A DNA stretch of 57,079 bases. Source: Lentisphaerae bacterium ADurb.Bin082 (lineage in GTDB: Bacteria > Verrucomicrobiota > Lentisphaeria > Oligosphaerales > Oligosphaeraceae). A program made the position numbers and the translations under genes. Location: the NCBI GenBank assembly GCA_002070945.1, contig MWEG01000089.1, positions 1 to 57,079 on the forward strand. Direction: 5' to 3'. Below the pieces are notes generated by a model. That model was not told the origin of the DNA. It ran no database searches and was given only the letters and a program-made list of their open reading frames with translations. Below are positions 49,722 to 57,079 of this stretch, piece after piece (positions within the stretch are counted from its first letter, which is position 1; every line of letters begins with the position of its first letter).

Positions 49722-52700
49722 TCACTCCAAGGTCACTGTCTTGCTGACGGTTTCGCCGCTGGCCAGATTGTCCACCGTCACCGTCCAGACGCCGGGGGTG
49801 TCATTGATTGCCGGCTGCAAAGTCAGGTCAAGCGCGCCATTGACAGCGGCATGATAGCCGCTGTATTCTGCTTCCTGGCCATTCGGGTCCACAATGCGGA
49901 CAGCCAGCGGCACTACGGCATTAGCGCTTTTCCCGCGCCCGTCCGTAATCCTGATTTGCAGCTCGTAGGGAGCGCCCAGGTTCGAATGGGCACTGGGCCG
50001 CGACGCCTGCTGCGGCAGCGTCAGAATTGTCTTCTGCAACGGAGTCGGGGTGATCAGGAAAAGTCGGCCTTCGCCAGGCCCCAGGGCGACTGGGAACGAC
50101 GTCACGCCATCAGCGACCGTGGTCTTGATCTCCTGGTGAGCGCACAAATCATAGACTCGCCCAGCGCGGGCCACGCTGACCGTGCCAGCATTGGGCAGGC
50201 CGTCCTCCATGACCAGGCCATGCTGGCCAACATAGTTGCCAAAGGTGCGCTTGTCGTTGATGATGAAAAGGTACTCTGAATCGCCAAACTGACGCATGCG
50301 CGGCACCAGGTCGGCGTTGTCAGTCCAGAAGTGACGCTGGTAGAACGGCAGCAATTCCTCCAGCAGAGTAGCCGCCATCTGCTGCAAGGCCGCCTTGTCG
50401 ACATCCGGCTTTGACGTCCGCACTCTGACTGGAACCAGGATATCGGCCAAGACCCCTGGGCACAGCCGTTCGTCTGCCACGACAATGCCGCCGCGCCGTT
50501 GGAAGGCGTGGATTTCCTTGACCACACTTTCAGTGAGTACATCGCAGTTGGGCATCACCAGCACCTTATACTGCCCGAGGCCATTTTTGCGGATGGTTTC
50601 TTCGTAGACCACTTGCGGCTGCAAGCTGGCCCATTGCAGCACCAGGTGCACGTCTGCTTCCCAGCTGCCGCTCCAGCCGTTGCTGCCGCGACCGGCGAAA
50701 ATCTGCGAGGAAAAGCTCTCCAGTATTGCGATGTCGGCCTTCCGGTCCGGGATTTGCAACAGCGTCGGCCCCAGGGGCTTGATGACTTCCGTGGTCAATT
50801 TCTTCAAGCGCGGCGGGGTGTCAGGATTGGTAAAGCGATAGCTCGTATGCTGGGCTGTCACCAGCGACCCCCAGCCGTGGTACATAATGCCTCGCACCGG
50901 CCGCGCAATCATGCTCCACAACGTCTCGCTCAGATGGTCAGGGCTGATGGTGATGAACTTGGCGTCAGGAATCTCCTTTTCCCAGGCAACTCGATCCTTT
51001 TCATCGGCTGGGAGCTGCGGCGCCGTGCGACTGCGATACCAGATGATCTGCGTCATCTTCATCACCTTCTGGCCGGGGACGCCCTCGGACATGGCGAACA
51101 GCTCGTCCGTCGCCTGGCCGATTTTAATCGGATCGGGGTAGGAGTACGTCCATTGAGAAATGACATCAACTTCACCGCCGCTGCCCCAGACGCTCGGCGC
51201 CCGCACAGCAGGGTCGAAAAAGGTCCACAGATCATGACGACCGGTTGATTTCAAGCCATGATGGATTTTGGAATGCAGCGGATTCCAGCCGTCGCCGACT
51301 TTCCAGAACCAAGTGTAGAAGCGCAAGAGGTCGTAGTCATCGGGGATAATGCGGGAGGCGGGAAAACCCGGAATGGCTTTGTAGGAGACACCGCCCTTGC
51401 TCTGAGCCAAAAGCGGGATGTCCTTGCCGTTTAGGTACTCACGAGCACTGGCCACTTCATAGTCGTGGAAGGACATAGAGGTGCTGTCGCGGACTTCGGA
51501 ATGGATCAGGGCCGCGTCGAAATTGGGGAAATGCCCGTAGGTCTGGGCAATGCCGGCGCCGAGGTTATAGCCGAACTGCTGGATGCGCGGGTGGGCGACA
51601 GCGGCATTGTCAGGGTTGTTCGGATTCCCAGAGCGGTCAACGCGCTTGAATTCCTTCTCCGTCTGAGTTCTGTTCACCCAGGATCCAGGCCGGGTGGTGA
51701 GGCAAACTCGGAGGCCGGCCAGCGCATGTCGGTTCAGCGTGTCGACGGTGCCGACGGTTTCGCTGCGGCCGCGTTCGTTGACCGGAGCGCCGGTTTCCCA
51801 GGTTTCCGACAGGTTGCCAAGGTGGCGCATATCATGCGTAAAGCCCATGTCAAGCAACCGTTCAATGTCGCCGGTTCCCCACATCACTACAGGCATAAAC
51901 GGCAACGGGCGTGGGACGACGTGGTATTGGCAGGCAAGCTCCCGGGTGACCTGGACGCCCTTGTGTTCAGCCCGAATCAAAGCCTTGACATCATAGCTGC
52001 CAGGCTTCAAGGTGACATCGACCGGCAAGGTCAAGACGTGGCTTTCCCGAGGCTGCAAGGACGACAGGTTAACCGGCGTCTCGCGCCCCAGAATGGTGAC
52101 AGTGCCAACAATCCCGGTCACGGGATAATGGGTGTCATTGTTGATCTTGAACTGGAGGCCAGCGTTTTTTTCGAAACGGCGGAACACCGTCCGATCCGGC
52201 ATGATCACGAACTCCAGCTGGCCATCATAGCATTCCCGCAGCCCATTGATGAGCCTGACCTGGTCGATCACCCCTGGGAAACTGGCGTAAATGCTGCCGA
52301 CCCGGTCGCCGATGATCAGAGGATGCTTGCCGCGAAACACAGGGCCGCGACCCTCAAAGGCAGCCCGGCAAATCATTTTGCCATCCAGAAAAATCCGGAC
52401 GACGCCAGCTCCGTCGTAGGAAAAGGCCGCGTGATACCACTGGTCAGGTACAATCTCTATCGGCTGGGAGCGCGCCCAGACCGAGTCCTTCTCAAAGCCA
52501 AGAGAGACCGTAAACACGTACCGGTCTTCGCCCGACTTCGCCAAATAGAACATGTAATCGCCGTTGGCATCGACTGTATCTCGTGTGTAATTAAAGTATT
52601 TCTTGTCAACCAGGTAGGCGACTTTGAAATTATACAGCTCAGGTGATGCCTTCATCCAGAGGTCGACGGAAAAGGCGCCAGCAGGGGAGAACTCCGGCCG

Positions 52701-53000
52701 GTTGCGGGCAGTCGCCCCCTGCGGCTTGTCATTGCCAGATCCGCCGCCAGTAGAGCGCAAACCGCCGCCGAAACGACCGTCAGCAGTGAATTCCGCTTGC
52801 CCACGCAGCTGCAAATCGTGCTTTTTCCCGCTGCTGTCCTTCGTTTCCTGGCCAGCGTTGAATTGCCAGCAGGCGATGACGTCGTCACCATGCAAGTCGT
52901 TACCAGTGTATTCTTTCGGAGCTGGGGCTGTCTCCTGGCCGCACACTGCGGCCACCCCAACTATTACTGCCATCAACGCCAGGTGTGTCATCGTCTGCAT
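49722..53000 (-). CDS. Secreted LamG-domain protein with glycosidase-like barrel
   Basis: GGAGG precedes the ATG at 53000; the frame is open to 53123 but that part lies in a repeat. The 1092-residue protein has a signal peptide (HLALMAVIVGVAAVCG) and a LamG/concanavalin-like domain (IACWQFNAGQETKDSSGKKH, then FSVDLWMKAS, WYHAAFSYDG, VRIFLDGK, GVIDQVRLING; about residues 35-230). A beta-sandwich with NDTHYPVTGIVGTV follows, then a TIM-barrel-like region (PFMPVVMWGTGDIERLLDMG; ALIHSEVRDS with a candidate catalytic Glu; MYHGWGSLV), a GATase-like domain (YKVLVMPNCDVLTESVVKEI) and C-terminal Ig-like beta domains. The architecture resembles large extracellular glycoside hydrolases of GH2/GH42 type, but I cannot name the family. 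It lies downstream of the glutamate dehydrogenase gene, separated by a repeat. Confidence 0.68.
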   Translation of the reverse strand: MQTMTHLALMAVIVGVAAVCGQETAPAPKEYTGNDLHGDDVIACWQFNAGQETKDSSGKKHDLQLRGQAEFTADGRFGGGLRSTGGGSGNDKPQGATARNRPEFSPAGAFSVDLWMKASPELYNFKVAYLVDKKYFNYTRDTVDANGDYMFYLAKSGEDRYVFTVSLGFEKDSVWARSQPIEIVPDQWYHAAFSYDGAGVVRIFLDGKMICRAAFEGRGPVFRGKHPLIIGDRVGSIYASFPGVIDQVRLINGLRECYDGQLEFVIMPDRTVFRRFEKNAGLQFKINNDTHYPVTGIVGTVTILGRETPVNLSSLQPRESHVLTLPVDVTLKPGSYDVKALIRAEHKGVQVTRELACQYHVVPRPLPFMPVVMWGTGDIERLLDMGFTHDMRHLGNLSETWETGAPVNERGRSETVGTVDTLNRHALAGLRVCLTTRPGSWVNRTQTEKEFKRVDRSGNPNNPDNAAVAHPRIQQFGYNLGAGIAQTYGHFPNFDAALIHSEVRDSTSMSFHDYEVASAREYLNGKDIPLLAQSKGGVSYKAIPGFPASRIIPDDYDLLRFYTWFWKVGDGWNPLHSKIHHGLKSTGRHDLWTFFDPAVRAPSVWGSGGEVDVISQWTYSYPDPIKIGQATDELFAMSEGVPGQKVMKMTQIIWYRSRTAPQLPADEKDRVAWEKEIPDAKFITISPDHLSETLWSMIARPVRGIMYHGWGSLVTAQHTSYRFTNPDTPPRLKKLTTEVIKPLGPTLLQIPDRKADIAILESFSSQIFAGRGSNGWSGSWEADVHLVLQWASLQPQVVYEETIRKNGLGQYKVLVMPNCDVLTESVVKEIHAFQRRGGIVVADERLCPGVLADILVPVRVRTSKPDVDKAALQQMAATLLEELLPFYQRHFWTDNADLVPRMRQFGDSEYLFIINDKRTFGNYVGQHGLVMEDGLPNAGTVSVARAGRVYDLCAHQEIKTTVADGVTSFPVALGPGEGRLFLITPTPLQKTILTLPQQASRPSAHSNLGAPYELQIRITDGRGKSANAVVPLAVRIVDPNGQEAEYSGYHAAVNGALDLTLQPAINDTPGVWTVTVDNLASGETVSKTVTLE

Positions 53001-53027
53001 ACGACTATCCTCCAAAATTTTTGTTTT

Positions 53028-53107
53028 GTGGACGCGGACAATTGTAGGCATAGTGAACGGTGGCTGCGGCATGTAGTTCAAGCGGCTCCTCGCTCCTCGC
53101 CCCTGAC
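53028..53107 (+). repeat. Composite dispersed repeat, copy 4 (partial)
   Basis: Contains GTGGACGCGGACA, then GGTGGCTGCGGCATGTAGTTCA, then CTCCTCGCTCCTCGCCCCTGACC. Copy 1 has GGCGGCTCTGGCATCGCATGTAGTTCA and CGCCCCTCGCCCCTC in the same relative order. It sits just upstream of the LamG-protein start codon, so it may influence that gene. Confidence 0.5.
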
Positions 53108-53128
53108 CAAGGACAAAGGACAAAGCCC

Positions 53129-56098
<2,970 letters not shown>

Positions 56099-56293
56099 GA
56101 AACAGCTCCTTATAACTCAAACGAATGCCAGAAAACTGGCTGACGCCGGAAAACTGGCTCTGTCACGGCCAACGCCACGACATAGACATCAGTGCCAACT
56201 GATAAATATACACCGACGCCGACTGATGTCCTTGCGAGCATATCCATTTTTCCAGAAATTTCAATGAAATTCTGTGATGGGGCAGTTATTGAC

Positions 56294-56348
56294 CCTCGGC
56301 GAGGCGGCGCCATGAGTAACCTCAGGCACAGCGAAGCGGAACCTGGGG
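56294..56348 (-). repeat. Two-hairpin dispersed repeat, copy B (inverted)
   Basis: The minus strand reads CCCCAGGTTCCGCTTCGC, then a short variable loop and GCCTGAGG, then TTACTCATGGCGCCGCCTCG and CCGAGG. It aligns over about 55 bases to copy A at 21433-21487 with only a handful of differences. Confidence 0.7.
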
Positions 56349-56434
56349 ACAGGCGCCGCTCAAGCCCCAGCCTCCGAGACGACACAGAAGACAGCCCCAT
56401 TGCCGACCGATGACTTTTTTGGGTAATACGTCAG

Positions 56435-56549
56435 CCATTGATAACGGCCATTCCGACAGCATGTTTTCAGCGCTTCTGCCGCTCCGCAGCTGCGGACGCG
56501 GTGGACTGTGTGGACGTGACAGCCCCTCGCCCCTCGTATCAATTCGGCA
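56435..56549 (+). repeat. Composite dispersed repeat, copy 3
   Basis: CATTGATAACGGCCATTCCG, GCATGTTTTCAGCG, TTCTGCCGCTCCGCAGCTGCGGAC, GTGGACTGTGTGGACGTG, then CCCCTCGCCCCTCGTATCAA (the fourth and fifth blocks adjoin). Block order and several exact words match copy 1 at 1991-2266; this copy lacks the middle GCATGTAGTTCA segment. Confidence 0.68.
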
Positions 56550-56584
56550 CCCCATGGCGTCTTTTTGGCAATGGGTCAGTCTTC

Positions 56585-56665
56585 TATAGTGCCTTTACAA
56601 GGCACCAGTTTTGGGGCACGTCTATCCCCAGGCTGAAGCCTGGGGTTAAGCACGGTTAAGCACCT
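56585..56665 (+). repeat. Two-hairpin dispersed repeat, copy C
   Basis: GTGCCTT-TAC-AAGGCAC (56589-56605) is a perfect 7-bp hairpin; AGTTTTGGGGCACG follows, then CCCCAGGC-TGAA-GCCTGGGG (56626-56645), then GTTAAGCACGG. The layout (CCTT/AAGG hairpin, AGTxTTxGGG, CCCCAGG/CCTGGGG hairpin, GTTA) equals copy A. Confidence 0.65.
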
Positions 56666-56748
56666 GCGGCGCAAAAGAATATGACTATAAGCATGATGCA
56701 TTTTTGCCGACTGAAGGCCTGTGGAGGACACGTGTCGAAAGCTCCTCA

Positions 56749-56866
56749 GTCCACTAACATCCATGAACGTCCACGTCCACTCACCACTCATGTCCACTTC
56801 AGTCCACAGTCCATCGTCTACTGATGTCCATTAAAGTCCACTTGCGTCCATTGTCCACTGTCCACT
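56749..56866 (+). repeat. GTCCA-word array
   Basis: The pentamer GTCCA occurs eleven times in about 118 bases, mostly as GTCCAC or GTCCAT with irregular 4-20 base spacing and no fixed period. The same word, as GTGGAC on the other strand, is part of the composite repeats. Not a CRISPR: no constant repeat or spacer length. Confidence 0.6.
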
Positions 56867-57028
56867 AACGTGCCTTAGCCTGGGTGCCTGGCTCTGAAGC
56901 TCACCGGAACTCCGAGTATCAATGACTGACCGATTACCGGCGTCATGTCTTTTTCGCTGATTTTCGCGGCTGGGTCATTTGCATCTTACCGTTAACGGGC
57001 TAACTTAATATTGTTTTTCAAAAGAGAT

Positions 57029-57079
57029 GGGGCCATAGCTCAGTTGGTAGAGCGATACGTTCGCAACGTATAGGCCAGG
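57029..57079 (+). tRNA. tRNA-Ala (anticodon CGC), 5' part
   Basis: Acceptor strand GGGGCCA, D arm GCTC-AGTTGGTA-GAGC and anticodon arm ATACG-TTCGCAA-CGTAT (anticodon CGC) are clear. The gene runs off the window end before the T arm and the acceptor 3' strand, so identity rests on the anticodon. Confidence 0.85.

Larger units (their letters stand above)
56099..57028. other. Repeat-rich intergenic region between glutamate dehydrogenase and tRNA-Ala
   Basis: These 930 bases contain no supportable protein gene; the short open frames all run through hairpins and repeats. It holds two copies of the two-hairpin repeat (56294-56348 minus, 56585-56665 plus), one copy of the composite repeat (56435-56549), a GTCCA-rich array (56749-56866), and a GTATCAATGACTGACCGATT block near 56917-56936. 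The last 90 bases are AT-richer and probably carry the tRNA promoter. Confidence 0.6.

Noticed and set aside
56749..56866. Possible CRISPR-like array of GTCCA words
   Set aside because: Spacing is irregular and the repeated word is only five to six bases long.

Overview
The window looks like a chromosomal segment of a Gram-negative, polysaccharide-degrading bacterium. My best guess is the PVC superphylum, Lentisphaerota/Victivallales-like. This is an inference from gene content: many large secreted or cytoplasmic glycan-active proteins (PL26, GH106, GH38, DUF4838, LamG and several unassigned families), a Pal lipoprotein that implies an outer membrane, and a small lineage-type HTH protein. There is no 16S gene or other taxonomic marker. 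Protein genes are GC-rich except for an AT-richer stretch around 21.5-24.0 kb.

Layout. 1-2.5 kb: decayed insertion-sequence debris (a frameshifted IS630 transposase start and the start of another gene), carbamate kinase, and a repeat-filled intergenic region with a nested perfect hairpin. 2.5-8.5 kb: an M28 peptidase facing a minus-strand block made of a zinc-ribbon-array/SGNH protein, pal, a Nudix-lipoyl synthase fusion and an exported flavodoxin. 8.8-24 kb: a glycan region whose theme is probably L-rhamnose or rhamnogalacturonan. It holds a 1601-residue secreted PL26-type lyase, a rhamnulokinase-like kinase, an arabinose/fucose-isomerase-like protein, a class III aminotransferase, a GH106-type alpha-L-rhamnosidase, a DeoR repressor, a tandem amidohydrolase and a DUF4838 protein. 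24-35.4 kb: a HTH protein, a secreted protein, nadD, a phosphoesterase, an HD hydrolase, a mannose-1-phosphate guanylyltransferase, a Nudix hydrolase, two unassigned glycan-active proteins and trmL.

35.4-43.3 kb: an orphan AbrB/MazE-type protein with a clear promoter, a GH38 enzyme overlapping an SDR dehydrogenase, an exported Ntn-type hydrolase, tRNA-Pro(TGG), and a secreted TIM-barrel-like protein. 43.5-47.2 kb: a tightly packed four-gene operon consisting of a membrane/beta-propeller-like protein, a 26-residue lipoprotein whose predicted mature part is only Cys-Gly-Pro-Ile, a SAM methyltransferase and a radical SAM protein with a SPASM-like C-terminus. 47.4-56.1 kb: an EF-G-2-type GTPase lacking the usual catalytic His, a LamG glycan-active protein, and a large NAD-glutamate dehydrogenase. 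56.1-57.1 kb: repeat-rich DNA, then the start of tRNA-Ala(CGC).

The most unusual items are the tiny-lipoprotein/methyltransferase/radical SAM operon, the eight-fold zinc-ribbon array joined to a degenerate SGNH domain, the Nudix-LipA fusion, and two families of intergenic repeats whose copies keep the same internal order across more than 50 kb.
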